From Sulfitobacter litoralis (GTDB lineage Bacteria > Pseudomonadota > Alphaproteobacteria > Rhodobacterales > Rhodobacteraceae): a DNA stretch of 64,000 nt. This document shows positions 8,981-19,214 of the stretch, piece by piece. The DNA lies in NCBI RefSeq assembly GCF_900103185.1, contig NZ_FNJD01000001.1, positions 1 through 64,000 on the forward strand, in the 5' to 3' direction. Numbering within the stretch: the stretch's first letter is position 1; each line of letters begins with the position of its first letter. The notes under the pieces are model-generated. The model was given only the letters and a program-made list of their open reading frames with translations, had not been told where the DNA came from and made no database searches. A program made the position numbers and the translations under genes.

Positions 8981-9561
8981 TGCTGCGGTATGCCTTGACC
9001 CTGACCGCGATGCTGGGGGCACTGCCCGCAATTGCCCAAGACGCCCTGCGCCCGCAGGAACAACTCCGCCTTGACCGGTTCGAGACGGTCGCGGGCAACG
9101 CCTTGCTGCAAGCTTTCCAGAGCGCCAGCGCGGAGGACCGCGGTGCCCTTGGGCGCGCGCTTTCTGGCACGCCGCAAGTCGCCTTTGACGAAGGGCTGGC
9201 AGGCGATTGGTCCTGCCGCACGATCAAGCTGGGGGGAATGCCGGCGTTGGTGGTCTATAGCCCGTTCAAATGCCGCCTGACATTTCAGGGCAACGGTTAT
9301 TTATTCGAAAAGATCAGCGGGTCGCAGCGCACGACGGGCTTCATCACGTTGCGTGATGGGCAGGCGATCTATGCGGGCGTGGGGTACGTCGCGGGGGAGA
9401 CGCCCCCCGCTTACGACGCCTTGCTGCCCGAGTTCGCCGGTGATGGCACGGTGCAGCCCGATGTGGCGGTATTCGAACGTGTCAGCAACCAGCGGGCGCG
9501 GCTGATGTTTCCCGCGCCGGTAGTCGAAAGCGACTTTGATATCCTAGAACTGACCCGATAG
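8980..9561 (+). CDS. Secreted DUF4893-like protein
   Basis: The 193-aa product has a classic Sec signal peptide (MLRYALTLTAMLGALPAIAQ, cleavage near residue 20), so it is periplasmic. The mature part fits DUF4893-type proteins: a helical start (QEQLRLDRFETV), then a beta-rich region with GDWSCRTIKLGG and a GFITLRDGQAIYAGVGYV strand. Two cysteines in the mature part could form a disulfide. It is the last gene of the serine hydrolase-DUF2237 operon and is followed by a strong hairpin. The function is unknown. Confidence 0.75.
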   Translation: MLRYALTLTAMLGALPAIAQDALRPQEQLRLDRFETVAGNALLQAFQSASAEDRGALGRALSGTPQVAFDEGLAGDWSCRTIKLGGMPALVVYSPFKCRLTFQGNGYLFEKISGSQRTTGFITLRDGQAIYAGVGYVAGETPPAYDALLPEFAGDGTVQPDVAVFERVSNQRARLMFPAPVVESDFDILELTR

Positions 9562-9569
9562 GGCCTGCG

Positions 9570-9600
9570 CCAAAAGAAAAGGGGGCGATGCGCCGCCCCC
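9570..9600 (-). terminator. Rho-independent terminator of trpB (possibly bidirectional)
   Basis: GGGGGCG-6 nt-CGCCCCC forms a stem. On the minus strand it is followed by TTTTCTTTTGG, a good U-tract for trpB. The plus-strand exit is only TTCGT, so termination of the DUF4893 operon from the other side would be weaker. Confidence 0.8.
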
Positions 9601-9636
9601 TTCGTGATCGTCAGTGTCTAAGCTTTCGTCTGATCC

Positions 9637-10863
<1,227 letters not shown>

Positions 10864-11022
10864 GGAGGTGCTCCTTGCGCTTGGCGACCAGCCTTAACGC
10901 CCCCGCCGCGACAGGTAAAGACGGGGCGGGGGCGGCGACGTATCTGCGCCGCCCGCCACCTTCAAAACGCCGCGGAAAAGCGCGTATCTCGTTGACGTGT
11001 CCGATCGCCGAGGCATCCGCCC

Positions 11023-12975
11023 CTAGTCGAAGAGCTTGAACAAGCCACGCCGCAGCTCGTCTTCGACTTTTTGCTTCAACGCATCCTCGACCGATTGCCC
11101 GTCCTGCCGCGACACGCCAAGCTCCTCCTCAAGCTTTTCGTTCAGCTTCTGACGGGCCTTTTCTTTTTCCTTGGCAAAGTTCATGTCGACCGCCGCCTGC
11201 AAGTCTGGTTTGATTTGCGGTGCGGCCCACGGCCCGAAGATGCGCACTGGAATGGCCAGACCGCGATCGCCGTTTACCTGCAGCGCCTTGGGCGTAACGG
11301 TATAATCCAGTGTCTGTGCCCCCAACCCCACCTGCCCCGTTCCCGTGGCGGTAAAGTTAGGCAGCTGCATCAACAGGTCATCATTGCGCAGCACGCCCTG
11401 ATCCATGTCGAATGTCGCAGCAAGTGAATCAAACACGGTCGTCCCGCCCTCGACATCAAAATTTCCCATGAGCGCGTCCAGATCAATGCCGTCGATATGG
11501 CCACGCCCGACATTCACCGCCCCCGATCCGCTGAGCGAGCGCATGATCGCGTTCAACGACGCGCCAGAGCCAAGAAAGGACACTTCGGCATCGCCCGTCC
11601 CATGGAACCGGCCCAGCCCAGCGGTTTGCTGCAGCAACGGCTGCATGGCAATGGATTGCGCATTCAACGCGCCCCCCACAGACAGGCCGTTGCGGTTGTT
11701 GATCACGAACTCGCCGCTGATCACACCGGCATAGGCTCTGATCTCGCGCAGTTCGGCCACCAGTCGCGACCGGTCGTTGCGCAGCAGCACACGGGTTGCA
11801 CCAAGCGACAGCGTGCCCAGATCAATGCTGTCCGCCCGCAGCGCGATTTCGCCGTTAAACCCCGCCAGCGCAGAGGCATCAATCGGCGCGGTTGACCAGC
11901 CCGACGACGATGCAGGCGCAGGTGCTGCGGTGCTCGATGCCGGCGCGGGACTGCCGCTGGTGTCGCTGCGTGCAAATCCGGTCAGGTCCAGCGTGCCCAC
12001 GTTGAATTGCGCGTTCACATCCGGCGTGCCGTTCAGCGTAATATCTGCCGCACCTGTCAGCGCATTGCCGCCCAGATCAGCCACCACATCGCGCAGGGCC
12101 AAACGCCGGTCCGGCGTGAGCGTCAGGTCGAGCTTTATATCTGTCGTTTTTCCCAGGCCTTGCGGCAGCGCGATGGCACCTGCCCCCAAAGCAGCAAGGA
12201 AGCGCTCTGTATTCGACGTCTTGAACCACAAGTCACCTGCAACCGCCCCGCTCAACCCCGCCCGACCGGCCAGCGTGACGCCACCGCCTTTGGTGTCCAC
12301 GCGGGCGCGCAGCGGGCGGATGTCGCCGTTGAGGAGTTGGTCAAAGCGGTCAATCTTCGCCTCGATCGTCACGCGATCCGCAGCAGGGCGCAGTGCGGCC
12401 TTGATCACCGCATCGCCCGCACGTTCAGGCCAATCGAGCGACAGGTCAACGCCTGCGAAACGCACCAGATCGGCACCTTCGGCATCATAGATCAACGTCG
12501 CGTCGGTGATATCAAGCCGCTGGATCGTCAGTGGGCGCGGGCTGCGGGCGGGGGCTGAGGGCGCGGTTTCAATTGACGCGGCACCGCCGCCATCGCTGAA
12601 CTGCCAGCTCGCGCGGCCGTCGCGCCGCTGCTCAAGCCGGATCGTGGGGCTTTGGGCTTCGATGTTTGTGATCTTGATCTCGCCCCGGATCAGCGCCATC
12701 GCATCGACGCCAATCGCCGCATTGGCCGCAGACAACATTGCCCCGTCTTTGGCCCAATCTGCGTTGCCGACTTCAAGCCCGCCTGCGGTCACCCCCAGCA
12801 CAGGCCAGAACGTCAGGCCTACATCGCCCGTAATCGTGACCTCGCGGCCGGTCAGGTTGTGCAGTTGATCCGCCGCGATTCGCGCAATGCGATCGGCAGG
12901 CAAAAGAAACAGCGACCCCACGGCCACCGCTAAAATCAGCAACAGAATGCCAATTGCCCGAATAATCCACTTCAT
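11023..12975 (-). CDS. AsmA family protein
   Basis: The 650-aa protein starts with one membrane helix ([19 protein letters not shown]). The AsmA N-terminal repeat follows ([22 protein letters not shown], then [26 protein letters not shown]). Most of the rest is predicted beta-rich, with an AsmA C-terminal region ([20 protein letters not shown]...) and a Lys/Glu-rich amphipathic tail. A Pro/Ala/Ser low-complexity linker lies near residues 335-355. AsmA-like proteins are bridge-like, inner-membrane-anchored proteins linked to lipid transfer and outer-membrane homeostasis. AAGGAGA lies just before the ATG at 12975. It is divergent from rimO, so the 64-bp gap must hold both promoters. Confidence 0.88.
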   Translation of the reverse strand: MKWIIRAIGILLLILAVAVGSLFLLPADRIARIAADQLHNLTGREVTITGDVGLTFWPVLGVTAGGLEVGNADWAKDGAMLSAANAAIGVDAMALIRGEIKITNIEAQSPTIRLEQRRDGRASWQFSDGGGAASIETAPSAPARSPRPLTIQRLDITDATLIYDAEGADLVRFAGVDLSLDWPERAGDAVIKAALRPAADRVTIEAKIDRFDQLLNGDIRPLRARVDTKGGGVTLAGRAGLSGAVAGDLWFKTSNTERFLAALGAGAIALPQGLGKTTDIKLDLTLTPDRRLALRDVVADLGGNALTGAADITLNGTPDVNAQFNVGTLDLTGFARSDTSGSPAPASSTAAPAPASSSGWSTAPIDASALAGFNGEIALRADSIDLGTLSLGATRVLLRNDRSRLVAELREIRAYAGVISGEFVINNRNGLSVGGALNAQSIAMQPLLQQTAGLGRFHGTGDAEVSFLGSGASLNAIMRSLSGSGAVNVGRGHIDGIDLDALMGNFDVEGGTTVFDSLAATFDMDQGVLRNDDLLMQLPNFTATGTGQVGLGAQTLDYTVTPKALQVNGDRGLAIPVRIFGPWAAPQIKPDLQAAVDMNFAKEKEKARQKLNEKLEEELGVSRQDGQSVEDALKQKVEDELRRGLFKLFD

Positions 12976-13039
12976 TGCCCGTCTCCTTGCCCGATGCGAG
13001 GCCTTTCCCAGACCCTTTGCATGGCTTATAGCGCAGTTC

Positions 13040-14410
13040 ATGAGCACAAACCCACCAAATCTACGCCCCGATCTTGCGCCCAAGGCACAGATCAGCAATC
13101 CGTCCCGCCCCGGCCAGCCGACCATCGGCATGGTATCGCTTGGCTGCCCCAAGGCGCTTGTCGACAGCGAACGTATTTTGACGCGCCTGCGCGCCGAAGG
13201 CTACGGCGTGTCGCCCGATTATGCCGGCGCAGATGCGGTGATTGTGAACACCTGCGGGTTCCTTGATTCCGCCAAGGCCGAAAGCCTTGATGCCATCGGC
13301 GAGGCGTTGAAGGAAAACGGCAAGGTGATCGTGACCGGCTGCCTCGGGGCCGAGCCGGATTATATCCGCGAACATCACCCCCGCATTCTGGCTGTCACCG
13401 GCCCGCACCAATACGAACAGGTGCTGGACGCGGTGCATGGAGCCGTGCCGCCTTCGCCCGATCCGTTTATCGATCTGCTGCCAGCGCAAGCCGTCAGCCT
13501 GACCCCGCGCCATTACAGCTACCTGAAGATTTCAGAAGGCTGTAATCACAAGTGCAAGTTCTGCATTATCCCCGACATGCGCGGCCGCCTGCAGTCACGC
13601 CCTGCGCACGCGATCCTGCGCGAGGCGGAAAAGCTGGTGCAGAACGGCGTGAACGAGCTGCTAGTGATCTCTCAGGATACCTCGGCGTATGGCGTCGATA
13701 TTAAACACGCCGAAGACCGCGGCCACCGCGCGCATATCACCGATCTGGCGCGTGATCTGGGCTCGCTCGGGGCTTGGGTGCGGCTGCATTACGTCTACCC
13801 CTACCCCCATGTGCGCAACCTGATCCCGCTGATGGCCGAAGGCTTGGTGCTGCCCTATCTCGATATTCCATTCCAGCACGCGCATCCCGATGTGCTCAAA
13901 CGCATGGCCCGCCCTGCGGCTGCGGCAAAAACGCTGGATGAGATCGCCGCGTGGCGCGACACCTGCCCTGACATCACCCTGCGGTCGACATTCATCGTTG
14001 GCTACCCGGGCGAGACTGAGGCCGAATTCCAGACCCTGCTGGACTGGCTCGACGAGGCACAGCTTGATCGTGTGGGCTGCTTTCAATACGAGAACGTCGC
14101 TGGGGCGCGGTCGAACGCATTGCCGGATCACGTGCCGGACGAGATTAAGCAGGACCGCTGGAACCGCTTTATGGAGAAGGCACAGGCCATCTCTGCCGCC
14201 AAGCTGGAAGCCAAGGTTGGCCGCCGCATGGATGTAATCATCGACGAGATCGACGACGAGGCCGCCACCTGCCGCACCAAGGCCGACGCGCCAGAGATTG
14301 ATGGCAACCTGTTCATCGACGAAGGCTTCGAAAACCTGAGCGTTGGCCAGATCGTGACTGTCGAAGTCGAAGAAGCCGGCGAATACGATCTTTGGGGGCG
14401 CGTGGTCTAG
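13040..14410 (+). CDS. rimO: Ribosomal protein S12 (Asp) methylthiotransferase RimO
   Basis: This 456-aa radical-SAM enzyme methylthiolates an aspartate of ribosomal protein S12. The N-terminal UPF0004 domain has three cluster cysteines: Cys36 ([12 protein letters not shown]), Cys72 (NTCGFLDSA) and Cys101 (VTGCLGAE). The radical-SAM triad CxxxCxxC is Cys168/172/175 in [19 protein letters not shown] domain ends the protein. [12 protein letters not shown] distinguishes RimO from MiaB. The start at 13040 is chosen because upstream in-frame codons overlap the divergent AsmA gene. Confidence 0.96.
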   Translation: MSTNPPNLRPDLAPKAQISNPSRPGQPTIGMVSLGCPKALVDSERILTRLRAEGYGVSPDYAGADAVIVNTCGFLDSAKAESLDAIGEALKENGKVIVTGCLGAEPDYIREHHPRILAVTGPHQYEQVLDAVHGAVPPSPDPFIDLLPAQAVSLTPRHYSYLKISEGCNHKCKFCIIPDMRGRLQSRPAHAILREAEKLVQNGVNELLVISQDTSAYGVDIKHAEDRGHRAHITDLARDLGSLGAWVRLHYVYPYPHVRNLIPLMAEGLVLPYLDIPFQHAHPDVLKRMARPAAAAKTLDEIAAWRDTCPDITLRSTFIVGYPGETEAEFQTLLDWLDEAQLDRVGCFQYENVAGARSNALPDHVPDEIKQDRWNRFMEKAQAISAAKLEAKVGRRMDVIIDEIDDEAATCRTKADAPEIDGNLFIDEGFENLSVGQIVTVEVEEAGEYDLWGRVV

Positions 14411-14585
14411 GCCACCGCCCTTATCCCTGCACGATTGGAACAGACGAAGCGCTTTGACGCTCCTGTTGACGTTGCTACACCCCACCTCGACAGCACCCCA
14501 TATTGTGGACAGCAAACCATATCACCCTATATATAGACAGGCAGCAGCGCAGAAAGGGCGTTGCCCTTGAAAAAGCATCAACGAT

Positions 14586-14600
14586 GTTCTATATATGTTC
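14586..14600 (+). promoter_or_regulatory. LexA (SOS) box, GTTC-N7-GTTC
   Basis: GTTC-TATATAT-GTTC matches exactly the direct-repeat SOS box of alphaproteobacteria (GTTC-N7-GTTC, known from Caulobacter, Rhizobium and Rhodobacter). It lies 25 bp upstream of the next ATG, in an AT-rich stretch that probably includes the -10 region, a position suited to repression. LexA binding is inferred. Confidence 0.65.
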
Positions 14601-14625
14601 CAACCAGAACAAGGGGGTCCACACG

Positions 14626-15003
14626 ATGTCCTACCAACCGCAGTTTCCCGGCATGTTCGATCCCGGCCAAGGGGCCGTACCTGCCCATACAGAAGATTCA
14701 CCCCGCGATGTGCGCGCAACATTGCCGCCAACTCAAAAGCAGATGCACTATGCCGCGTCGCTGAGCCTCAAGACTGGCGCACCAGTGCCAAGACAGGCAC
14801 AAAAAGACCGCGCCGCATTGTCTGAGTGGATCGATGCGCATAAGCCCAAGCCGGTCGAAGGGCCGTTTTCGCAGTACCCGTCGTCAAAGCAGGTTGCCTT
14901 TGCCGAACGCATCGCACGGCTAAAGCGGCGCGATATCCCGCAGGAGTGTTTTCGCGACAAAACGATGATGTCGCGCTGGATCGACGGGAACAAACCCCGT
15001 TGA
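14626..15003 (+). CDS. Unknown 125-aa protein with two tandem 40-residue repeats, predicted SOS-regulated
   Basis: I do not recognise a characterised family. After a Pro/Gly-rich start (about 1-33) there are two aligned 40-residue units, residues 35-74 and 85-124. Both begin P-x-x-KQ, have a conserved helical A-x-x-(L/I) pattern and a P near position 20, and end S-x-WID-x-x-KP. The units are basic and probably helical, which would suit nucleic-acid or protein binding, but no catalytic motif is visible. AAGGGGG precedes the ATG; upstream in-frame codons would overlap the LexA box and promoter. A LexA box directly upstream suggests DNA-damage induction. The relationship to DUF3072-like KQ...WID repeats is only a visual impression. 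Confidence 0.7.
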   Translation: MSYQPQFPGMFDPGQGAVPAHTEDSPRDVRATLPPTQKQMHYAASLSLKTGAPVPRQAQKDRAALSEWIDAHKPKPVEGPFSQYPSSKQVAFAERIARLKRRDIPQECFRDKTMMSRWIDGNKPR

Positions 15004-15127
15004 ACCGGTGGCAGGCCGGATGCTCTTTAGCGTTGCCTATACCAAGGGATAGGCCGTGATACCAAAGCACCGAAATTTAGACGGGATCAAACATTGGAAT
15101 GACATAATCCAGTGCTAGATTTGTTTC

Positions 15128-15748
15128 ATGGCTTATCCGCACCCCACCGCTGACACCCTCGCCGACGGCACGATCCACGTGCTGGGTTTGGGGTTTGCCA
15201 TACCCGCAACGATCTTATTGACCACCGATGTCGCGGGTCAGGGTGGGGCGCTCACACCGATACTGATCTATGCGGCCTGCTTCGTCCTATCGCTTCTGGC
15301 ATCTGCCATATACCATCTTGTACCCTTTGACCGCCCGCGTGCCCTGTTGGGGCGGATCGATCATGCGGCGATCTATTTCAAGATCGCGGGCACCTATACC
15401 CCCCTCGTCGTGTTGATCGGGACAGGTTTTGCCTATGGCATCCTCGCCGTTGTCTGGGCGCTTGCCATTATCGGTGCCATCGCCAAACTGTCGTTCTGGA
15501 GCACGGAATCAAGAGCGTCGCTGTATCTCTACCTTGGCATGGGGTGGCTGTCTGTGCTGCTGGTCTGGCCGATGTGGCAAAGCCTTCCCCCAATGGCGCT
15601 GACGTTGATTGGCGCTGGCGGGTTGATCTATTCGCTGGGGACTGTGATTTTCGCCCACCCCGGCATGCGATTTCAGAATGCGATCTGGCACAGCTTTGTA
15701 TTGACCGCGTCCATCTGCTTTTTCGCAGCGATCTCTATCAGCCTGTAG
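15128..15748 (+). CDS. trhA: Hemolysin III/TrhA family membrane protein
   Basis: This 206-aa protein has about seven transmembrane helices and the PAQR/HlyIII signature residues: SAIYHL, RIDHAAIYFKIAGTYTP and, near the C-terminus, NAIWHSFV. These His/Asp/Ser residues form the metal site of this superfamily. TrhA proteins of bacteria are linked to membrane-energetics and fatty-acid homeostasis. Haemolysis is a historical name and not implied here. The gene is monocistronic and convergent with the IMPACT gene, whose stop lies only 6 bp away. Confidence 0.9.
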   Translation: MAYPHPTADTLADGTIHVLGLGFAIPATILLTTDVAGQGGALTPILIYAACFVLSLLASAIYHLVPFDRPRALLGRIDHAAIYFKIAGTYTPLVVLIGTGFAYGILAVVWALAIIGAIAKLSFWSTESRASLYLYLGMGWLSVLLVWPMWQSLPPMALTLIGAGGLIYSLGTVIFAHPGMRFQNAIWHSFVLTASICFFAAISISL

Positions 15749-15754
15749 CCCGCC

Positions 15755-16105
15755 TTAAGCTGCATCCAGATAGGCGCGCACACAGGATTGCACATGACGA
15801 AAACGGTCGCCGCCGAGATGTTTGCCGCCATACCAGCGAGTGACCACGATCAAATGATCTTTCAGACCTTCGCGCTCCAACATGCGGATGATGACCATCC
15901 CCGCACCGGATTCCCCATCATCGCCTTTTAGCGGGCCGCCGTCTGACAGCAGCACCGCCCAGGTGTTATGGGTCGCTTTGGCATAGCTTTTATCGCGCTT
16001 AAGCTCTTTCAGCGCAGCATCCACCGCGGCGCGATCAGACGCAGGGCAGCCCGACACGGCATACTTGGACCCGCGGTCCGTAAGTATCTGGCCAAGCTGC
16101 CGCAT
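15755..16105 (-). CDS. Short YigZ/IMPACT (UPF0029) family protein
   Basis: The 116-aa protein contains only the N-terminal IMPACT domain: YAKATHNTWAVLL, then DDGESGAGM and VVTRWYGGKHLGGDRF, the family's signature block. Typical YigZ proteins are about 200 aa and carry a second C-terminal domain, which is absent, so this is the short single-domain form. Function is uncertain: eukaryotic IMPACT acts in translation control, and YigZ is a predicted nucleic-acid-binding protein. It follows the M48 protease gene with a 9-bp gap. ATG at 16105 is preferred to an adjacent TTG. Confidence 0.85.
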   Translation of the reverse strand: MRQLGQILTDRGSKYAVSGCPASDRAAVDAALKELKRDKSYAKATHNTWAVLLSDGGPLKGDDGESGAGMVIIRMLEREGLKDHLIVVTRWYGGKHLGGDRFRHVQSCVRAYLDAA

Positions 16106-16114
16106 CAAGTGTCG

Positions 16115-16822
16115 TTACATACCTGCCGCTGTTCGGCGCACCGTATCCAGACGCGATGCATTGGGCGGGTGCGTGCCGAGGAAACGGTCGCCGGGATCGG
16201 GGATACGGGTAAAGAATTCGGCCCCCCGCAGCGGATTATAGCCGGCACGCGCAGTAATGATGGTGCCCAAAGCATCTGCCTCAAGCTCGAAATCCTTGGA
16301 ATATCGCCGCGCCCCCACCTGTGCCCCAAGTCGTTGCGCCGATTCGACCGCAGTCGGATCGCCACCGCTGAGTGTCGCAAGACCGGCAAAGATCACGGCA
16401 CCGGCCACCGCGTTTTGTTGCTGGCGCGCAATATGCCCTTCGATGTGATGGGCGGCTTCGTGCCCCATGACAAAGGCAAGCTCGTCCTCGTTCCGCGCAT
16501 CCGCAATCAGCGCGAGGGTAAAGGCAATAACGGGACGCCCCGCCTTGTCTTCGGTCTGATAGGCGTTGGCGGGCTGGCCCGGACGGTCGTCTACCACAAT
16601 GTTGAAATCGCAGTTGACTTGCGACGTGCGCGTCCGACATTCGCGTTCCGCGACGGGTTCGACGGTGCGCAACACGCGGATAAAGCTGCGGGCCGATTCA
16701 TTGGCGGAAAAGCCTGCGGGCTGTCCCTGATCAGGCTGGGTGGTGACAGGCCCCGACAGTGTTGTCGGTTCACACGCGGCGATGAATGCCACTGCGGCCA
16801 GAGCAAAACAGTATCTCAACAT
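16115..16822 (-). CDS. M48 family metalloprotease, lipoprotein
   Basis: The 235-aa product has a lipoprotein signal ending in the lipobox IAAC (Cys17). An M48 zinc-peptidase domain follows, with HEAAH at residues 121-125 and the third zinc ligand in FELEADALG. The C-terminal motif FLGTHPPNASRL is typical of the LoiP/YcaL/BepA-like group. It is therefore probably a periplasmic, membrane-anchored quality-control protease. No TPR domain follows, so it is smaller than BepA. GAGGA precedes the start. Upstream in-frame codons would remove the lipobox from the N-terminus and are rejected. Confidence 0.9.
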   Translation of the reverse strand: MLRYCFALAAVAFIAACEPTTLSGPVTTQPDQGQPAGFSANESARSFIRVLRTVEPVAERECRTRTSQVNCDFNIVVDDRPGQPANAYQTEDKAGRPVIAFTLALIADARNEDELAFVMGHEAAHHIEGHIARQQQNAVAGAVIFAGLATLSGGDPTAVESAQRLGAQVGARRYSKDFELEADALGTIITARAGYNPLRGAEFFTRIPDPGDRFLGTHPPNASRLDTVRRTAAGM

Positions 16823-16946
16823 TACGTAACGTATCCTCAAAAGGGCACCGAATAGAACAACTACCCGTTTAACGTGGCAGCACTGATTTGAACAGACGGT
16901 GCAGTGCTGCTCTTGCATTGGACCGCCGAAAGAATACTGTGCCGGC

Positions 16947-17183
16947 ATGTTTACGATTGAACACGAATTCGATGCCAGTGTGATCACGCTGATCGACGAA
17001 GGCAAAGCACCCTTGCGTGAAGACGTGACGGTGCAAGCTTTTGCCAGCGTCATCACAATCGAGCAGTGGGACCCGCGCACCAACTCTGTCTCCAAAATCA
17101 GCCTCTCGCCAGAGCAGCTGAATGATCTGACAGCTGCGCTGAACCTGCCCGAAGGCATCTACCGCACCGCGCCCAAGCGGTAA
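16947..17183 (+). CDS. Hypothetical protein, 78 aa
   Basis: This is a small acidic soluble protein (MFTIEHEFDASVITLIDEG...) with no signal peptide, membrane segment or known motif. The pattern of short strands (DVTVQAFASVITIEQWD, KISLSPEQL) suggests a compact alpha/beta fold. The start at 16947 is chosen because the upstream alternative begins with an unlikely Cys-rich stretch. The Shine-Dalgarno sequence is weak. It lies 14 bp before the aminotransferase gene on the same strand, so they probably share a transcript. Function unknown. Confidence 0.65.
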   Translation: MFTIEHEFDASVITLIDEGKAPLREDVTVQAFASVITIEQWDPRTNSVSKISLSPEQLNDLTAALNLPEGIYRTAPKR

Positions 17184-17197
17184 TTAAAGGAAAGAAA

Positions 17198-18064
17198 ATG
17201 GCCACCGGCACACATATCAAGACGTACTTCGAAGGCAGTTGGCACGAGGGCGACATCTCTGTCATCAAGGCCGCGGACCACGGCGCATGGTTGGGCACAA
17301 CCGTGTTCGACGGTGCCCGCCTGTTCGACGGACTGAGCCCGGATCTGGAGGCGCATTGCGCCCGGATCAACCGGTCTGCCAAGGCGCTGATGATCACCCC
17401 CACGGTCGAGACCGACGATATGGTCGCGATGGTGCGCGAGGGTCTGAAAAGCTACCCCAAGGACGCCGCCGTCTATATCCGCCCGATGTACTGGGCGCTG
17501 GCAGGCGATGAATTGGGCATCGTGCCGCTGAAAGACGCGACCGGTTTCGCCATCTGCCTTGAACAGATCCCCATGGCCGCCCCCGATGCAGCCACCACCC
17601 TCACGCGGACCCGTTTCCGCCGTCCCGTGCTCGAAGATAACGTGGTGAACGCCAAGGCGGGATGTCTGTATCCGAATAACGCGCGTATGATGGTAGAAGC
17701 GCGCGCCAAAGGGTTTGGCAACGCGCTGGTGGCCGACGCGATGGGCAATGTCGCGGAGTCGGCGTCGGCCAACGTGTTTATGGTCAAGGATGGCGAGGTT
17801 TTCACCCCGATCCCCAACGGCACGTTTCTGGCAGGTATCACACGCGCACGGCATATGTCGAACATGCGCGCCGACGGGATCAAGGTCCACGAAACCGTCC
17901 TGAGCTTTGATGATTTTCACGCCGCAGACGAGGTGTTCTTGTCCGGCAACATGATGAAGGTTACGCCGGTAAAGGCCTTTGATGACACCCAGTACAACAT
18001 CGGCCCCATGACCCGCCGCGTCCGCGAAATGTATTGGGATTGGGCGGCCTCTGACCGTGGCTGA
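17198..18064 (+). CDS. Class IV aminotransferase, probably branched-chain amino acid aminotransferase
   Basis: This 288-aa PLP enzyme has fold-type IV features: HGAWLGTTVFDGAR, the PLP-lysine Lys153 in NAKAGCLYPNN, and ESASANVFMVKDGEVFTPIPNGTFLAGITR, which carries the phosphate-binding loop. It most resembles branched-chain aminotransferases (IlvE-like), which interconvert Leu/Ile/Val and their 2-oxo acids. D-amino-acid transaminase and ADC lyase share the fold, so the substrate is inferred. AAAGGAAAG precedes the ATG. It is followed 32 bp later by the universal stress protein gene. Confidence 0.85.
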   Translation: MATGTHIKTYFEGSWHEGDISVIKAADHGAWLGTTVFDGARLFDGLSPDLEAHCARINRSAKALMITPTVETDDMVAMVREGLKSYPKDAAVYIRPMYWALAGDELGIVPLKDATGFAICLEQIPMAAPDAATTLTRTRFRRPVLEDNVVNAKAGCLYPNNARMMVEARAKGFGNALVADAMGNVAESASANVFMVKDGEVFTPIPNGTFLAGITRARHMSNMRADGIKVHETVLSFDDFHAADEVFLSGNMMKVTPVKAFDDTQYNIGPMTRRVREMYWDWAASDRG

Positions 18065-18096
18065 CCCCGCGCCCCGCTGCTTGTCAGGAGAAATCT

Positions 18097-18555
18097 ATGC
18101 GTAAATTTATGGTCGTGCTGGATGACAGCCGCGAATGCCTGAATGCCATGCGATTTGCCGCGATGCGGGCGTCTAACTCTGGCGGCGGGGTCGTTGTGCT
18201 GTCGGTCATCCCGCCGGATGAATTCAACCACTGGATCGGTGTGGCCGAGGTCATGCGGGACGAGGCCCGCGAACGCATCGAGGTGCATTTCGAGGTCTTT
18301 GCGAAATGGATGCGGGACCGGCTGAACGTGGAGCCCACTTTGGTCATTCGCGAAGGTGTGATCGTGGACGAAATCATCAACCAGCTGGACGAAGACCCCC
18401 AAGTCGGCGTGCTGGTGCTTGGCGCGGGTACGGACAAGAAATCCGGCCCCGGTCCCTTGGTCACCCAGCTGTCGCGCAACGCAGGCTCGCTGCCGGTGCC
18501 GATCACCATCGTTCCCGGCGACATGAGCAAAGAGCGCCTAGAGATGATTACCTAA
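18097..18555 (+). CDS. Universal stress protein (UspA family)
   Basis: The 152-aa single-domain Usp starts MRKFMVVLDDSRECLNAMRFA, the usual first strand and D-D-S-x-E pattern. It ends with VLVLGAGTDKKSGPGPLVTQL...LPVPITIVPGD, which corresponds to the G-x2-G-x9-G(S/T) ATP-binding loop, here with G-x(n)-GPL spacing. It is a cytosolic protein, probably ATP-binding. AGGAG lies 7 bp before the ATG. Partners are unknown. Confidence 0.9.
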   Translation: MRKFMVVLDDSRECLNAMRFAAMRASNSGGGVVVLSVIPPDEFNHWIGVAEVMRDEARERIEVHFEVFAKWMRDRLNVEPTLVIREGVIVDEIINQLDEDPQVGVLVLGAGTDKKSGPGPLVTQLSRNAGSLPVPITIVPGDMSKERLEMIT

Positions 18556-18579
18556 GGCGGCACGGCAGGCCTCCGCCAA

Positions 18580-18596
18580 CTTAGAATCGTTCCAAA
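18580..18596 (+). promoter_or_regulatory. Candidate ICE box (Irr-binding, iron control element)
   Basis: CTTAGAA-TCG-TTCCAAA matches the published alphaproteobacterial ICE consensus TTTAGAA-N3-TTCTAAA at 12 of 14 defined positions. It ends 2 bp before the candidate -35 hexamer of nfuA. Irr regulates haem and Fe-S genes in this class, and the downstream gene is a Fe-S carrier. Binding is inferred. Confidence 0.5.
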
Positions 18597-18598
18597 CC

Positions 18599-18627
18599 TT
18601 GACTTGGCCGCGTTCAAGTCGCATATC
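18599..18627 (+). promoter_or_regulatory. Candidate sigma70 promoter of nfuA-tsaB-rimI
   Basis: TTGACT and CATATC are separated by 17 bp, 27 bp before the nfuA ATG, and directly follow the ICE-like box. Confidence 0.5.
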
Positions 18628-18653
18628 TGCATCAACCCTTTGAGGAGCATGTG

Positions 18654-19214
18654 ATGTTTATTCAGACCGAATCCACGCCCAACCCCGCAACGTTGAAGTT
18701 CCTGCCCGGTCAGACCGTGCTGGAAATGGGCACTGCCGATTTCCCCGCCCCCGAAGCAGCAAGCGCATCGCCCTTGGCCACGCGTTTGTTCGCCGTCGAA
18801 GGTGTAACCGGCGTGTTCTTCGGCACTGATTTCGTGACCATCACCAAGGCCGACGGGATCGAGTGGGACCACCTGAAACCCGCCCTACTTGGCGCGATCA
18901 TGGAACATTTCCAATCCGGCCAGTCCGTGATGGAAAAAGGCCATGACCACGCATCAGGCCACGCAGAACACACCGGCGAAGACGGTGCGATCGTGGGCCA
19001 AATCAAGGAACTTCTGGACAGCCGCGTGCGCCCAGCTGTTGCCCAAGATGGCGGCGACATCACGTTCCACGGCTTTGAGCGCGGCGTTGTATACCTGCAC
19101 ATGCAAGGGGCCTGCGCGGGCTGCCCATCGTCCACATTGACGTTGAAAATGGGCATCGAAAATCTGCTGCGTCACTACATCCCCGAAGTGACCGAGGTAC
19201 GCCCGGTTGCCTAA
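18654..19214 (+). CDS. nfuA: NifU/NfuA-type Fe-S cluster carrier protein
   Basis: The 186-aa protein has an N-terminal Nfu domain (MFIQTESTPNPATLKFLPG..., about 1-90) and a C-terminal NifU domain (about 110-186). The cluster-binding CxxC is CAGC in MQGACAGCPSSTLTLK. It passes 4Fe-4S clusters to client enzymes, and several likely clients (RimO, SdhB) are encoded nearby. GAGGAG lies 6 bp before the ATG at 18654. An in-frame GTG 3 bp earlier is too close to it. It overlaps tsaB by 8 bp, so the three genes nfuA-tsaB-rimI form an operon. Confidence 0.95.
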   Translation: MFIQTESTPNPATLKFLPGQTVLEMGTADFPAPEAASASPLATRLFAVEGVTGVFFGTDFVTITKADGIEWDHLKPALLGAIMEHFQSGQSVMEKGHDHASGHAEHTGEDGAIVGQIKELLDSRVRPAVAQDGGDITFHGFERGVVYLHMQGACAGCPSSTLTLKMGIENLLRHYIPEVTEVRPVA

